Positions 37,987-47,808 of a DNA stretch of 64,000 nt are shown piece after piece; position 1 is the first letter of the stretch, and every line of letters starts with the position of its first letter. The stretch lies in NCBI RefSeq assembly GCF_902703175.1, contig NZ_CACRYJ010000066.1, positions 27,967-91,966 of the forward strand, in the 5' to 3' direction. Both the position numbers and the translations under genes were made by a program. The notes under the pieces are model-generated. The model saw only the letters and a program-made list of their open reading frames with translations. It was not told where the DNA came from and ran no database searches. The DNA comes from Occultella aeris (GTDB lineage Bacteria > Actinomycetota > Actinomycetes > Actinomycetales > Beutenbergiaceae).

Positions 37987-39266
37987 TTCACCACTCCGCT
38001 CTCCACGGCGGCGATCACATCCGCCTCGTCGAGGTCATCGGTGCCGATGAGCTGGCCCATGACGATGTCCAGCTCGGCGTCGATCGCGGCGAGGAGGCGG
38101 TCCTGCACGGACTGCACGCCGATCTTGGAGATCATCTCGGCGAAGAAGCCGCGCACCACCAGGCGACGGGCGGCCGCCTCGGGGATGCCGCGCGAGCGCA
38201 GGTAGAACAGCTGCTCGTCGTCGAACCGGCCGGTCGCGGACGCGTGCCCGGCGCCCTCGATCTCACCGGTCTCGATCTCCAGGTTCGGCACGGAGTCGGC
38301 GCGGGCGCCGTCGGTGAGCACGAGGTTGCGGTTCAGCTCGTAGGTGTCGGTGCCCTCGGCCTCCTTGCGGATCAGCACGTCGCCGATCCAGACCGAGTGC
38401 GCACCGTCGCCCTGGAGGGCGCCCTTGTAGGTCACCCGGGACCGGCAGTTCGGCACGGCGTGGTCCACGAAGAGGCGGTGCTCCTGATGCTGACCGGCGT
38501 CGGCGAAGTACAGGCCGTTCATCTCGACCTCGCCACCGGGGGCGGTGAACGCGGCCTCCGGGGTGATCCGGACGACGTCCCCGCCGAGGGTGATGACCAC
38601 GTGCCGCAGGGTCGCGTCCCGGCCGATCACGGCGCGGTGGCTCGACGCGTGCACGGCGCCGGCGTCCCAGTCCTGGACCGAGACGACGCGCAGCGAGGCG
38701 CCGTCCTGGACCTGGATCTCGACGGTCTGCGCGAGCTCGGCGCTGCCGCGGTGGTCGAGCACCACGACTCCCTCGCTGAGGGACTCGGCGACGATCAGGA
38801 CGTGCTGGGCGGCGGGCGTGGTGTCGGTCCCAGTGATGGTGACGAGGGTCTCGCCGGTCGTGACGTGGTTGGCCGGCACGGTGATCACCAGTGCCTCCGC
38901 GAAGGACTCCCACGCGGTCGCGGCGAGCCGGTCCCCGGGGGCGCCGGCGGCGCCGAGACGCGGGTCGTCGTGACCCACGCGCTCGATCGTGACGGCCGGG
39001 TCCCCGGTGATCTCGACCTGCGGGGCGGCCCCGGTCAGGACACCACCGAAGAGGCCCTGGAACCGGCCGACCGGGGAGAACCGCCAGTCCTCCTCGCGGC
39101 CTGTGGGCAGCGGGAAGTCGGCGAGCGCGAAGGAGGTCGCGCGGTCGCCCCGGGAGCTCTCCGGGACGGTCCCCTGACCATGGGTGTGGGCGCCGTCGGC
39201 GACCGCCCGGGAGTGGTCGGTACTCAGTCCGGCGTTGCTGGTGGTCTCAGTTGTGGTGGTCGACAT
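37983..39266 (-). CDS. sufD: Fe-S assembly scaffold protein SufD
   Basis: A 427-residue SufB/D-family beta-helix protein, paralog and partner of SufB. The C-terminal part reads LEIETGEIEGAGHASATGRFDDEQLFYLRSRGI, the classical SufD signature, followed by the helical RRLVVRGFFAEM. ATG overlaps the sufB stop by one base (TGATG). Confidence 0.96.
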   Translation of the reverse strand: MSTTTTETTSNAGLSTDHSRAVADGAHTHGQGTVPESSRGDRATSFALADFPLPTGREEDWRFSPVGRFQGLFGGVLTGAAPQVEITGDPAVTIERVGHDDPRLGAAGAPGDRLAATAWESFAEALVITVPANHVTTGETLVTITGTDTTPAAQHVLIVAESLSEGVVVLDHRGSAELAQTVEIQVQDGASLRVVSVQDWDAGAVHASSHRAVIGRDATLRHVVITLGGDVVRITPEAAFTAPGGEVEMNGLYFADAGQHQEHRLFVDHAVPNCRSRVTYKGALQGDGAHSVWIGDVLIRKEAEGTDTYELNRNLVLTDGARADSVPNLEIETGEIEGAGHASATGRFDDEQLFYLRSRGIPEAAARRLVVRGFFAEMISKIGVQSVQDRLLAAIDAELDIVMGQLIGTDDLDEADVIAAVESGVVK

Positions 39267-40711
39267 CAGCCGACGGCCCCTTCCATCTGCAGTTCGATCA
39301 GTCGGTTCAGTTCGAGCGCGTACTCCATCGGGAGCTCGCGGGCGATCGGCTCCACGAAGCCACGGACGATCATCGCCATCGCCTCGGTCTCCGCGAGGCC
39401 GCGGGACATCAGGTAGAACAGCTGCTCGGCGCTCACCTTGGAGACCGTGGCCTCGTGGCCCATCTCGACGTCGTCCTCGCGCACGTCCACATACGGGTAG
39501 GTGTCCGAGCGGGACTCGGTGTCCACCAGTAACGCGTCGCAGAGCACGTTGGACTTGGAGCCCTCGGCGCCGTCGAGCACCTGGACCAGGCCGCGGTAGG
39601 ACGCGCGCCCGCCGCCCCTGGCCACCGACTTGGAGACGATGGAGGAGGAGGTGTGCGGTGCCATGTGGACCATCTTGGAGCCGGTGTCCTGGTGCTGGCC
39701 CTCGCCGGCGAACGCGATGGAGAGGGTCTCGCCGCGGGCGTGCTCACCGGTCAGGTAGACGGCCGGGTACTTCATGGTGACCTTGGACCCGATGTTCCCG
39801 TCGATCCACTCCATGGTGGCGCCCTCGGCCGCCGTCGCCCTCTTGGTGACGAGGTTGTACACGTTGTTCGACCAGTTCTGGATCGTCGTGTAGCGCACCC
39901 GTGCGTTCTTCTTGACGATGATCTCCACGACCGCCGAGTGCAGCGAGTCGGAGGAGTAGATCGGCGCGGTGCAGCCCTCCACGTAGTGCACGTAGGAGCC
40001 CTCGTCGGCGATGATCAGGGTCCGCTCGAACTGACCCATGTTCTCGGTGTTGATCCGGAAGTAGGCCTGCAGCGGGATCTCCACGTGCACCCCCGGGGGC
40101 ACGTACACGAACGACCCGCCGGACCAGACCGCGGTGTTGAGCGCCGCGAACTTGTTGTCCCCGGAGGGGATCACGGTGCCGAAGTACTCCTCGAAGATCT
40201 CAGGGTGCTCGCGCAACGCGGTGTCGGTGTCCAGGAACAGCACACCCTGACGCTCGAGCTCCTCGTTGATCTGGTGGTAGACCACCTCGGACTCGTACTG
40301 GGCAGCGACGCCGGCGACGAGGCGCTGCTTCTCCGCCTCCGGGATGCCGAGCTTGTCGTAGGTGTTCTTGATCTCCTCGGGGAGATCCTCCCAGCTCTGC
40401 GCCTGCTTCTCGGTCGACCGCACGAAGTACTTGATGTTGTCGAAATCGATCCCGGTGAGGTCGGCGCCCCAGTTCGGCATGGGCTTCTTGTCGAACAGCC
40501 GCAGCGCCTTGAGCCGGGTCTTGAGCATCCACTCCGACTCGTTCTTGAGGTGCGAGATGTTGCGGACCACGTCTTCCGAGAGTCCCCGGGTGGCGTTCAG
40601 ACCGGCGTCGTCGGCGTCGTGCCAGCCGTAGTTGTAGTTACCGATGGACGCGATCGTCTCGTCCTGCGTCATCGGTTCTGTCTTCGGGGTGGTCTCGGTC
40701 GGTGTCGTCAT
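39266..40711 (-). CDS. sufB: Fe-S assembly scaffold protein SufB
   Basis: A 481-residue scaffold on which [4Fe-4S] clusters are assembled. Recognisable blocks: [53 protein letters not shown] and [13 protein letters not shown] with a conserved Cys. ATG 40711 is chosen because it overlaps the sufR stop (ATGA); the region before it is out of character. No intein is present, unlike in mycobacteria. Confidence 0.97.
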   Translation of the reverse strand: MTTPTETTPKTEPMTQDETIASIGNYNYGWHDADDAGLNATRGLSEDVVRNISHLKNESEWMLKTRLKALRLFDKKPMPNWGADLTGIDFDNIKYFVRSTEKQAQSWEDLPEEIKNTYDKLGIPEAEKQRLVAGVAAQYESEVVYHQINEELERQGVLFLDTDTALREHPEIFEEYFGTVIPSGDNKFAALNTAVWSGGSFVYVPPGVHVEIPLQAYFRINTENMGQFERTLIIADEGSYVHYVEGCTAPIYSSDSLHSAVVEIIVKKNARVRYTTIQNWSNNVYNLVTKRATAAEGATMEWIDGNIGSKVTMKYPAVYLTGEHARGETLSIAFAGEGQHQDTGSKMVHMAPHTSSSIVSKSVARGGGRASYRGLVQVLDGAEGSKSNVLCDALLVDTESRSDTYPYVDVREDDVEMGHEATVSKVSAEQLFYLMSRGLAETEAMAMIVRGFVEPIARELPMEYALELNRLIELQMEGAVG

Positions 40712-41406
40712 GGGTGTGTTCTCTTTCCTTCCGCACGGGTCTGGATCGTCACCGGGATATGGGTCGTGCACACATGCTCGCCGCCGGCGAGGGTGGCGAG
40801 CCGCTGGACATGGACGCCGAGGAGGTCGGAGAACGCACGCGTCTCCGCCTCACACAGCTGGGGGAACTGGGTCGCGATCTCCTGCACCGGGCAGTGACCC
40901 TGGCACAGCTGCACGGCCAGGTCGTTCCCGATCGGACGCGAGGTGGCAGCGTAGCCATCCTTGCTGAGCGCCTCCGCGAGGGCTGCGGTCCGGGCCGGCA
41001 GGTCCGGCCCGGCGGCGTCCACGGCGGCGGCGTACCGCTCCCGCAACTCCGTCGAGCGCTCCTCGGCGAAGCCGTCGACGGCACCCGGCCCGAGGACCCG
41101 GTTGAGGTGCTCGAGTGCGTGCACGGCGAGGTCCGCGTAGGCCTGCCCGAGGTGGCTGTGCGCCGCGGCGGTGGCAATGTACTGCTTGGCGGGCCGCCCG
41201 CGTCCACGGGGCGCGTGCGTGGTGTCCTCACGCTCGGCGATCTGACCGTCGGAGTCGAGCGCCGAGAGGTGCCGGCGGATCGCGGCGGACGTCAGGTCGA
41301 GGCGCTCCGCGAGCACCGCGGCCGTGACCGGGCCGAGTTCCACGATGAGCGCGAGGACCCGTTCGCGGGTGCTGGACTCGGTGTCCTCTACCGGTGCGGT
41401 CGTCAC
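40708..41406 (-). CDS. sufR: SufR-type Fe-S-sensing transcriptional regulator
   Basis: A 232-residue regulator that heads the suf operon. The N-terminal winged helix-turn-helix spans about 12-60 ([17 protein letters not shown]). Four C-terminal cysteines lie at 168, 172, 185 and 213; the C-X3-C-X12-C spacing is the same as that of the cluster ligands in mycobacterial SufR, where [4Fe-4S] binding controls repression. GTG 41406 is fixed by a perfect AGGAGGTGA upstream. It is probably an autorepressor of sufR-B-D-Rieske-C-S-U-T. Confidence 0.94.
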   Translation of the reverse strand: MTTAPVEDTESSTRERVLALIVELGPVTAAVLAERLDLTSAAIRRHLSALDSDGQIAEREDTTHAPRGRGRPAKQYIATAAAHSHLGQAYADLAVHALEHLNRVLGPGAVDGFAEERSTELRERYAAAVDAAGPDLPARTAALAEALSKDGYAATSRPIGNDLAVQLCQGHCPVQEIATQFPQLCEAETRAFSDLLGVHVQRLATLAGGEHVCTTHIPVTIQTRAEGKRTHP

Positions 41407-41454
41407 GTGCTCACCTCCTGGCGTCGATGGGCATACCACGGCCCTCGAATTACT

Positions 41455-41502
41455 CAACAGTTTCGTTGCCCAAATGCTTCCAGGCAAGCAAGGCAAGCCT
41501 TA
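41455..41502. promoter_or_regulatory. Repeat-containing sufR upstream region (candidate operators)
   Basis: The 272-bp gap between sufR and the ABC gene contains CAAC-N6-GTTG (41455-41468), TTGCC-N12-GGCAA (41466-41487) and a 9-bp direct repeat AGGCAAGCA/AGGCAAGCC (41482-41490, 41491-41499). On the minus strand the segment ending at 41484 weakly resembles an iron box (TAAGGCTTGCC...). Any could be the SufR or iron-regulator site. The rest of the gap (41503-41678) shows nothing clear beyond a possible -10, TACGCT, shortly before the ABC start. Confidence 0.35.
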
Positions 41503-41678
41503 TCGCGGCGCTCGCGCCGCCCCGATCCGGCCGCCCGACCCGCTCGGACCGGCGCCAGCAAGCCGCTTGAGGACGCCACCGGAAGCAGGTCAGGTCCCGA
41601 AACGGTGCGTCCAGCATGCGAGAAATGAGAGACACGCCACAATGCGGGCGCCTGAGACATCCGCACTACGCTGACGGG

Positions 41679-42602
41679 ATGCTCGCACCCGGCACCGATC
41701 ACTGGTGTCTCGAACTCGACGGCGTCACGAAGTCCTTCGGCGACACTCACGCCCTGCGGTCCCTGTCCCTGTCGGCCCGCCGCGGCGCCGTCACCGCGAT
41801 CCTCGGCCCGAACGGTGCTGGCAAGACGACGCTGATGGAGATCTGCGAGGGCCTGCAGAACGCCGACGGCGGGCTGGTGCGGGTCCTCGGCCTCGATCCC
41901 CGGCGGGACGCGGCCGAGCTGCGGCCGCGGGTCGGCGTGATGGTCCAGGACGGCGGCCTGCCGATCATGGCGCGCCCGCTGGAGCTGCTGCGGCACGTCT
42001 CCCGCATGTACGCCGCGCCCCGGGCCGTCGACGAGCTCGTCGACCTCCTCGGCCTGGACGCGTTCGCGCGCACGTCGGTGCGGCGCCTGTCCGGGGGACA
42101 GCGCCAGCGCCTGGCCCTGGCCATCGCCCTGGTCGGCCGGCCCGACCTGGTGTTCCTGGACGAGCCGAGCGCCGGGCTCGACCCGCAGGCGCGCCTGGTG
42201 GTCTGGGACCTGATCGAGGCTCTGCGGGCCGACGGCGTGAGCGTCATCCTGAGCACGCACCTGATGGACGAGGCCGCCCGGCTCGCCGATCACGTCGCGA
42301 TCATCGACCACGGCGCCGTGTTGGCGCAGGGCACGGTTGCCGAGCTGACCGAGTCGGTCGGGGTCCCGGCGGCCATGTCGGCGCCAAGCCTCGAGGCCCC
42401 GGACGGCTCCGTCGGGTCCGCGGCGCCACCCACCCCGCACGCCGCCCGCCTGTCCGGTCCGCTGACCCCGGCCGCGCGGACCGCGCTCGCACAGCTCGCC
42501 GAGGCCCACGGCCTCACCCTCGAGCTCGAGCTCGAGCTCGAGGGTGGCGCACGCACCCTCGAGGACGTCTTCCTCGACCTGACCGGACGGAGCCTGCGAT
42601 GA
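41679..42602 (+). CDS. ABC-2-type export ATPase
   Basis: A 307-residue ATPase of the drug/daunorubicin-type export class. Walker A GPNGAGKTT, signature LSGGQRQR, Walker B LVFLDEPSAGLD, and H-loop LSTHLMDEA are intact. After the ATPase core comes an unusual linker of about 40 residues rich in Ala/Pro, then LELELELEGG encoded by a perfect palindrome. ATG 41679 fits the conserved start; no ribosome site, and TACGCT at about 41667 suggests a leaderless transcript. Its stop overlaps the permease start (ATGA). Divergent from sufR. Confidence 0.92.
   Translation: MLAPGTDHWCLELDGVTKSFGDTHALRSLSLSARRGAVTAILGPNGAGKTTLMEICEGLQNADGGLVRVLGLDPRRDAAELRPRVGVMVQDGGLPIMARPLELLRHVSRMYAAPRAVDELVDLLGLDAFARTSVRRLSGGQRQRLALAIALVGRPDLVFLDEPSAGLDPQARLVVWDLIEALRADGVSVILSTHLMDEAARLADHVAIIDHGAVLAQGTVAELTESVGVPAAMSAPSLEAPDGSVGSAAPPTPHAARLSGPLTPAARTALAQLAEAHGLTLELELELEGGARTLEDVFLDLTGRSLR
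42515..42546. repeat. Perfect 32-bp palindrome of CTCGAG/CTC units inside the ATPase gene
   Basis: The 32 bases from 42515 to 42546 are exactly self-complementary: CACC, then four tandem copies of the CTCGAG-type unit, then GGTG. It encodes alternating Leu-Glu. A near-copy of the edge (CACCCTCGAGG) recurs 9 bp later. Confidence 0.9.
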
Positions 42603-43354
42603 CGCTCACGCGGCAACCCCACGCCGGCGGCGCGCCGTGGCCGCGCCGGGTCCTGGCACATGGCGGCTTCGAGATGCGCAACCTGATCCGCAACGGTGAG
42701 CAGCTTCTGCTCACCCTGATTTTGCCGGCACTGATGCTCCTCGTGCTCGTGCGTACCGACCTGATCCGCTTGGACACCGGCGGCGCCCCGGTCATCGACG
42801 TCGCTGCCCCGGGAGTCCTCGCGTTGGCCGTGATGTCCACCGCGTTCACGTCCCAGGCGATCTCCACCGGGTTCGACCGGCGGGCCGGCGCGCTGCGCCT
42901 GCTCGCCACCACTCCGCTCGGACGCACCGGGCTGCTCGGCGGCAAAGTGCTCGGCGTGTTCGCGATGGAGGCCGTCCAGGTCGTGATCCTCGGCGGTCTC
43001 GCGCTCGCGCTCGGTTGGCAGCCGAACCCGGCCGGGATCGCCGCGGCGCTGCTCGCCGTCGTGCTCGGCACCGGCGCGTTCACCGCCCTGGCCCTGCTGC
43101 TCGCCGGCACGCTGCGCGCCGAGGCGGTCCTGGCCGGGGCGAACCTGCTCTGGTTGCTCCTCGTGGTCGGCGGGGGCATCCTGCTCCCGGCCGCCGGCCC
43201 CACCCGGTTCCTGCCCTCCGGTGCGCTCGGCGAGGCCATGCGGACCGCGCTCGGCCCCGGTCCGTCGGGCGCCACGTGGATCGCGCTCGCCGTGCTCGCC
43301 GCCTGGACAGCGGTCTTCATAGCAGCCACGGTGCGCTGGTTCAAGTGGGAGTGA
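42599..43354 (+). CDS. ABC-2-type export permease
   Basis: A 251-residue membrane protein with about six hydrophobic helices (ILPALMLLVLVRTDL, VLALAVMSTAFTSQA, LGVFAMEAVQVVILGGLALAL, and others). The motif GFDRRAGALRLLATTPLGR is typical of ABC-2 permeases. It pairs with the preceding ATPase by an ATGA overlap and probably exports a small molecule; substrate unknown. ctaA follows after 22 bp; in several actinobacteria similar pairs precede ctaA. Confidence 0.88.
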   Translation: MTLTRQPHAGGAPWPRRVLAHGGFEMRNLIRNGEQLLLTLILPALMLLVLVRTDLIRLDTGGAPVIDVAAPGVLALAVMSTAFTSQAISTGFDRRAGALRLLATTPLGRTGLLGGKVLGVFAMEAVQVVILGGLALALGWQPNPAGIAAALLAVVLGTGAFTALALLLAGTLRAEAVLAGANLLWLLLVVGGGILLPAAGPTRFLPSGALGEAMRTALGPGPSGATWIALAVLAAWTAVFIAATVRWFKWE

Positions 43355-43376
43355 GCGGGGCGATTACGGTAGGCAT

Positions 43377-44381
43377 GTGTCCCCCGTAACCCACACCAAG
43401 CTCACCGGCGCCGCGATCGTGGCGAACCTGATCGGCCAGATCCTCATCATCGGCACCGGCGGTGCGGTGCGCCTGACCGGTTCCGGCCTCGGCTGCTCCA
43501 CCTGGCCGCAGTGCGAGCCGGGCCAGTTCGCGCCCGTGTTCCACGAGGCTGCCACCTACCACCCGTTCGTGGAGTTCGGGAACCGGACCATGTCCGGCGT
43601 GCTGGTGGCCATCTCCGCAGCCGTGGTGCTGCTCGTGTTCACCCAGGAGCGCGCGGGCGTCACGCCGGTGCGGGACCGGGGCTTCCGCCGGCTCGCACTG
43701 GTCCCGCTGATCGGGGTGCTCGTCCAGGCCGTCGTCGGTGGCATCACGGTACTGATCGAGCTGCACCCGGTGATCGTGGGCTCACACTTCCTGCTCTCGG
43801 CGGCCCTGGTCTGGGTGTCCACCGTGTTGTTGCTGCGTTGGCGCGAGGGCGACGGGGCGCCGGTATCCGTGGTGGCACCCGCGGTGCGGGTGCTGGGCCG
43901 GGTGCTCGCCGTGCTGGCGGGCCTCGTGGTCGTCCTCGGGGTCGTCGTCACCGGCGCCGGCCCGCACTCGGGCGACGACGAGGTCGGCTACCGGTTCGCC
44001 GTCGACCCGTTGCTGGTCACAAGGCTCCACTCCGGCACCGTGTGGGTGTTCGTGAGCGTGCTGGCGCTGCTGCTGGTGGCTCTGTACCGGGCCCGGCCGC
44101 AGGCCGACCTGCCCGACGGCGCAGCGGCGCTGGTCACGGCGCGTCGGCGTGGCTGGGTGCTGGTCGCGGTGACGGCCCTGCAGGGGGGCATCGGCTACTA
44201 CCAGTACTTCAACGGGTTGCCCGAGCTCGCGGTGGGCATGCACCTGGTGGGCTCGGCGCTGCTGATCGTCGCGACGACGGTCGCGGTGTTCGGCCTGCGG
44301 GTCCGCTCAGCGCACCCAGGGGGCGTCGGCGGGCCGGAGCCCGCTCAGGCCGGTGGCGCGGGCCGCCTGCAGGGCCAGTAG
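43377..44381 (+). CDS. ctaA: Heme A synthase (COX15/CtaA family)
   Basis: A 334-residue membrane enzyme that oxidises heme O to heme A for cytochrome aa3 oxidase. About eight helices carry the conserved His residues: FHEAATYHPFVEFGNR, HPVIVGSHFLL, TRLHSGTVW and GMHLVGSALL. The Cys pair of the Gram-positive type is in GLGCSTWPQCEPG. GTG 43377 has TACGGT 7 bp upstream, fitting leaderless translation. The last 75 bp overlap the 3' end of the opposite-strand NUDIX gene. Confidence 0.93.
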   Translation: MSPVTHTKLTGAAIVANLIGQILIIGTGGAVRLTGSGLGCSTWPQCEPGQFAPVFHEAATYHPFVEFGNRTMSGVLVAISAAVVLLVFTQERAGVTPVRDRGFRRLALVPLIGVLVQAVVGGITVLIELHPVIVGSHFLLSAALVWVSTVLLLRWREGDGAPVSVVAPAVRVLGRVLAVLAGLVVVLGVVVTGAGPHSGDDEVGYRFAVDPLLVTRLHSGTVWVFVSVLALLLVALYRARPQADLPDGAAALVTARRRGWVLVAVTALQGGIGYYQYFNGLPELAVGMHLVGSALLIVATTVAVFGLRVRSAHPGGVGGPEPAQAGGAGRLQGQ

Positions 44382-44981
44382 CCCGGCGACCGCACTCGGG
44401 TTGTGCAGGTCCCCGGCCATGACCATGGCGACGGCGTCGGCGAGCGGCACCCAGCGCAACTGGATCCCGGCCTCCTCGCCCTCGCGGGTGAACCGGTCGC
44501 CGTCGGGAATCTCACCGAGGTCGCGGGCGAGGAAGATCCGCAGGGCCTCGTCGGAGCCGCCGGGGCTCGTGTAGTAGTCCACGAGCGTGTCCCAGCGGCC
44601 GGCGCGCAGGTCCGCCTCCTCGGCCAGCTCCCGGGCGGCGGCGTCCACGAGCGGCTCGTCCGCCACGTCGAGCAGTCCCGCCGGGACCTCCCACAGGTAG
44701 GACCGGACCGGGTGCCGGTACTGGCGTAGGAGCAGCACCCGCTCAGCGTCGTCGAGAGCCACAACGGCCACGGCGCCGGGGTGTTTCATGAACTCCCGGT
44801 GCACGGTTCCGGCCGCGCCGAGGTCGACCGTCTCGGCGACGATGTCGAACACGTAGCCGGCGTGGATGGTGCGGGCGTCCGTGACGCGCAGGTCAACACG
44901 CTCGTCGGCGATCGGACCCTCGATCGGCGCGGTGTCCGGCACAGACGGCACAGCATCCGGCACGGGGCCGCCGTCAGGCAT
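44307..44981 (-). CDS. NUDIX hydrolase, ADP-ribose pyrophosphatase type
   Basis: A 224-residue hydrolase. The NUDIX box reads [24 protein letters not shown]: one residue more than canonical in the first spacer and Asp for the last Gly, while REL-x-EE is intact. The preceding [15 protein letters not shown] is typical of ADP-ribose pyrophosphatases. It overlaps the pyrG stop by 8 bp, the same neighbourhood as in mycobacteria (pyrG then NUDIX). Overlaps ctaA by 75 bp at the 3' end. Confidence 0.88.
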   Translation of the reverse strand: MPDGGPVPDAVPSVPDTAPIEGPIADERVDLRVTDARTIHAGYVFDIVAETVDLGAAGTVHREFMKHPGAVAVVALDDAERVLLLRQYRHPVRSYLWEVPAGLLDVADEPLVDAAARELAEEADLRAGRWDTLVDYYTSPGGSDEALRIFLARDLGEIPDGDRFTREGEEAGIQLRWVPLADAVAMVMAGDLHNPSAVAGLLALQAARATGLSGLRPADAPWVR

Positions 44982-46689
44982 TGCGCGCCGGTTCCACCTC
45001 GAGGAGGCGGGTCTCGCGCTGGCGGCCGAGCGCGGCCGCGATCAGCCCCACGAACAGTGGGTGGGCGCGGGTCGGCCGGGACTTGAACTCCGGGTGCGCC
45101 TGGGTTGCGACGTAGTACGGGTGCTGCTCGCGGCCGAGTTCGACGAACTCCACCAGCGAGGAGTCCGGCGACCGGCCACTGATCTGCAGTCCGGCCTCGG
45201 CGAGCACGTCGCGGTAGGAGTTGTTCACCTCGTAGCGGTGCCGGTGCCGCTCGGAGACGTGCTCCGCACCGTAGGTCTCTGCTACCACGGAACCGGGGGT
45301 GAGCACCGCCTCGTAGCTGCCGAGGCGCATGGTGCCGCCCAGGTCTCCCTCGCCGTCGACGATCGCGAGCTGTTCCTCCATGGTCGCGACCACCGGGTCC
45401 GGGGTCTGCGGGTCGAACTCGGTGGAGGACGCCTGCTCGAGGCCGAGGACGTTGCGGGCGTACTCGATGACCATGCACTGCAGACCGAGGCAGATGCCGA
45501 GGGTGGGCACCTGCTGCTCCCGGGCCCATCGCAGTGCCCCGAGCTTGCCCTCGATGCCACGGACGCCGAAACCACCGGGGATGAGCACGGCGTCGACGTC
45601 GGCGAGGGCCTTGCGGGCGCCCGCTTCCGTGGCGCAGTCGTCGGAGGCGACCCAGCGGATGTTGACCCGGCTGTTCTCGTGGAAGCCACCGGCGCGCAGC
45701 GCCTCGGTGACGGACAGGTAGGCGTCCGGCAGGTCGATGTACTTGCCGACCAGGGCCACCTCGACCTCGTCGGCCGGGTGGTGCACCCGGTCGAGCAGAC
45801 CGTGCCAGGAGTCCCACTCGACGTCCCGGAACGGGATCGACAGGCGGCGGACCACGTAGGCGTCCAGGCCCTCGCTGTGCAACACCTTGGGGATGTCGTA
45901 GATGCTCGGGGCATCGACGCACGTGATCACGGCCTCGCGGTCCACGTCACACATCGCGGCGATCTTGCCCTTCACGGACTCGGGGATGTCCCGGTCGGCG
46001 CGGCACACGATCGCGTCCGGCTGGATACCGATGCTGCGCAGCGCGGCCACGGAGTGCTGGGTGGGCTTGGTCTTGAGCTCACCGCTCGGGGCCAGGTACG
46101 GCACCAGCGAGACGTGCACGAAGAAAACGTTGTCGCGGCCGATGTCCTGGCGGACCTGGCGCGCCGCCTCGAGGAACGGCTGGGACTCGATGTCGCCGAC
46201 CGTGCCACCGATCTCGGTGATGATGACGTCCGGTGCCTGCTCGCCGGCCGCGGGGGTGGCCTGGGCGCGCATCCGGAGCTTGATCTCGTCGGTGATGTGC
46301 GGGATCACCTGGACCGTGTCCCCGAGGTACTCCCCGCGACGCTCCTTGGCGATCACCGTGGAGTAGACGACGCCCGTGGTGACGTTGGCCCCGGCGTTCA
46401 GGTTGACGTCGAGGAAGCGCTCGTAGTGGCCGATGTCCAGGTCCGTCTCGGCGCCGTCCTCTGTGACGAACACCTCACCATGCTGGAACGGGTTCATCGT
46501 GCCCGGGTCCACATTGATGTACGGGTCGAGCTTCTGCATGGTCACCCGCAGCCCACGCGCGCGGAGCAGATGACCGAGGCTCGAGGCGGTCAGACCCTTC
46601 CCGAGCGAGGAGGCGACACCGCCCGTCACGAAGATATGACGCGGGATGTTGGCCAGGTTGCCGGCGTACCGGTCCGAAGAGTTCACCAC
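44974..46689 (-). CDS. pyrG: CTP synthase
   Basis: A 571-residue amidotransferase converting UTP to CTP with glutamine. The synthetase domain has [39 protein letters not shown] and [16 protein letters not shown]. The glutaminase domain has the catalytic Cys in [12 protein letters not shown] and the His-Glu pair in HPEFKSRP. Start is GTG 46689 (GTGGTGAAC); only 6 bp separate it from the glycosyltransferase gene. Confidence 0.98.
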   Translation of the reverse strand: MVNSSDRYAGNLANIPRHIFVTGGVASSLGKGLTASSLGHLLRARGLRVTMQKLDPYINVDPGTMNPFQHGEVFVTEDGAETDLDIGHYERFLDVNLNAGANVTTGVVYSTVIAKERRGEYLGDTVQVIPHITDEIKLRMRAQATPAAGEQAPDVIITEIGGTVGDIESQPFLEAARQVRQDIGRDNVFFVHVSLVPYLAPSGELKTKPTQHSVAALRSIGIQPDAIVCRADRDIPESVKGKIAAMCDVDREAVITCVDAPSIYDIPKVLHSEGLDAYVVRRLSIPFRDVEWDSWHGLLDRVHHPADEVEVALVGKYIDLPDAYLSVTEALRAGGFHENSRVNIRWVASDDCATEAGARKALADVDAVLIPGGFGVRGIEGKLGALRWAREQQVPTLGICLGLQCMVIEYARNVLGLEQASSTEFDPQTPDPVVATMEEQLAIVDGEGDLGGTMRLGSYEAVLTPGSVVAETYGAEHVSERHRHRYEVNNSYRDVLAEAGLQISGRSPDSSLVEFVELGREQHPYYVATQAHPEFKSRPTRAHPLFVGLIAAALGRQRETRLLEVEPARNA

Positions 46690-46695
46690 GGACTT

Positions 46696-47808
46696 TTACG
46701 CTATCACCGTTGTGTAGATCCTGAGCACCTGAGCGAGCGAGTCGGCCGCCGTCGGCAGCCCGGCGGCCCGGGCCAGCGAGGCCGCACGCATCGACTGCTG
46801 GCGATCCGGATCGGACAGGACGGCGGCGATCCGGGCCGCCATGGCGTCGGCGTCCGGGAAGGGCACGAGCTCCGCCGCGTCGCCGGTGACCTCGGCGGTG
46901 CCGCCCACGTCGGTCGCGACGATCGGTGCGCCCGCGGCGAGGGCCTCCTGGAGGTTCAGCGGCTGCCCCTCCCACGCGCTGGTGCTCACCACCACGTCCG
47001 CGGTGGCCATCAGGGTGGACAGGTCGTCGCGCCACCCGAGCAGGATCACGGGCAGGTCCTCCCCGAGCACCTGATCGGCCAGCTCGTCCAGCAGCGGACC
47101 CGAACCGGCCACCAGCCAGCGGGCATCGGGGGCCCGGGCGGCGAGCAGCGCGGCGGCATCGGCGAGCAGGCCGAGGCCCTTCTGCGGAGCGAGCCGGGCG
47201 GCCGTCAGCACCATCCGGTGCTCGGGCGAGATGCCGAGGTGACGCCGCCCGGAGGCATCCAACGGCGTCGCGCCGCCCTGCCCCGCCGACCCGGTGACGC
47301 GTACCGGCGCCGGCACGAGGGCACGCTCGGGGTTCTTGGCCCCCAGCTGGCGGGCATGTTCGACGAGGTCGCCGCTGACGCCGAGGACGGCGTCTGCGCG
47401 GGCGAAGATGAGCCGTTCCAGGCCCGCGGCCACTGTGCGCATCCCAACGCCACCCACCGGTGCGTTGTGCAGCGTGACCACGAGCGCGGTCCGATCCGGG
47501 CCGTGCCCGGCAGGAGTCAGGGCAAGCGCCGCGAGTGCGCCGGCCCGCAGGCCGTGCGCGTGCACCACGTCCGCGCGCCGGGCGATGCTGCGGATCCGGG
47601 CGACGGCGTTCGCATCGGACATCCGGGGCCGGTCGGCGATCGTCACCTGCTGGGTGTGCACCCCGTCGGCGGCGGCGTCGATCACGCCCGGCGGTCCGGC
47701 CAGGATCACCCGGTGCTCGCGGGCGAGATGCTCCGCCAGCTCCCGGGCGTGGCGACCGACCCCACCGTCGCTGGAGCCGGTGAGTTGCACGATCCGAAGC
47801 TCAGGCAC
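46696..47808 (-). CDS. GT4 glycosyltransferase of the envelope module
   Basis: A 370-residue GT-B glycosyltransferase. N-terminal LRIVQLTGSSDGGVGRHARELAEHL forms the acceptor domain. The donor domain shows RMVLTAARLAPQKGLGLLADA, WLVAGSGPLLDEL and the EX7E motif in EGQPLNLQEALAAGAPIVATDVGG. It overlaps the MurJ-like gene by 8 bp. With the flippase and the PNPT-like gene upstream it forms a three-gene set that looks like lipid-linked glycan synthesis. Sugar and acceptor unknown. Confidence 0.87.
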   Translation of the reverse strand: MPELRIVQLTGSSDGGVGRHARELAEHLAREHRVILAGPPGVIDAAADGVHTQQVTIADRPRMSDANAVARIRSIARRADVVHAHGLRAGALAALALTPAGHGPDRTALVVTLHNAPVGGVGMRTVAAGLERLIFARADAVLGVSGDLVEHARQLGAKNPERALVPAPVRVTGSAGQGGATPLDASGRRHLGISPEHRMVLTAARLAPQKGLGLLADAAALLAARAPDARWLVAGSGPLLDELADQVLGEDLPVILLGWRDDLSTLMATADVVVSTSAWEGQPLNLQEALAAGAPIVATDVGGTAEVTGDAAELVPFPDADAMAARIAAVLSDPDRQQSMRAASLARAAGLPTAADSLAQVLRIYTTVIA

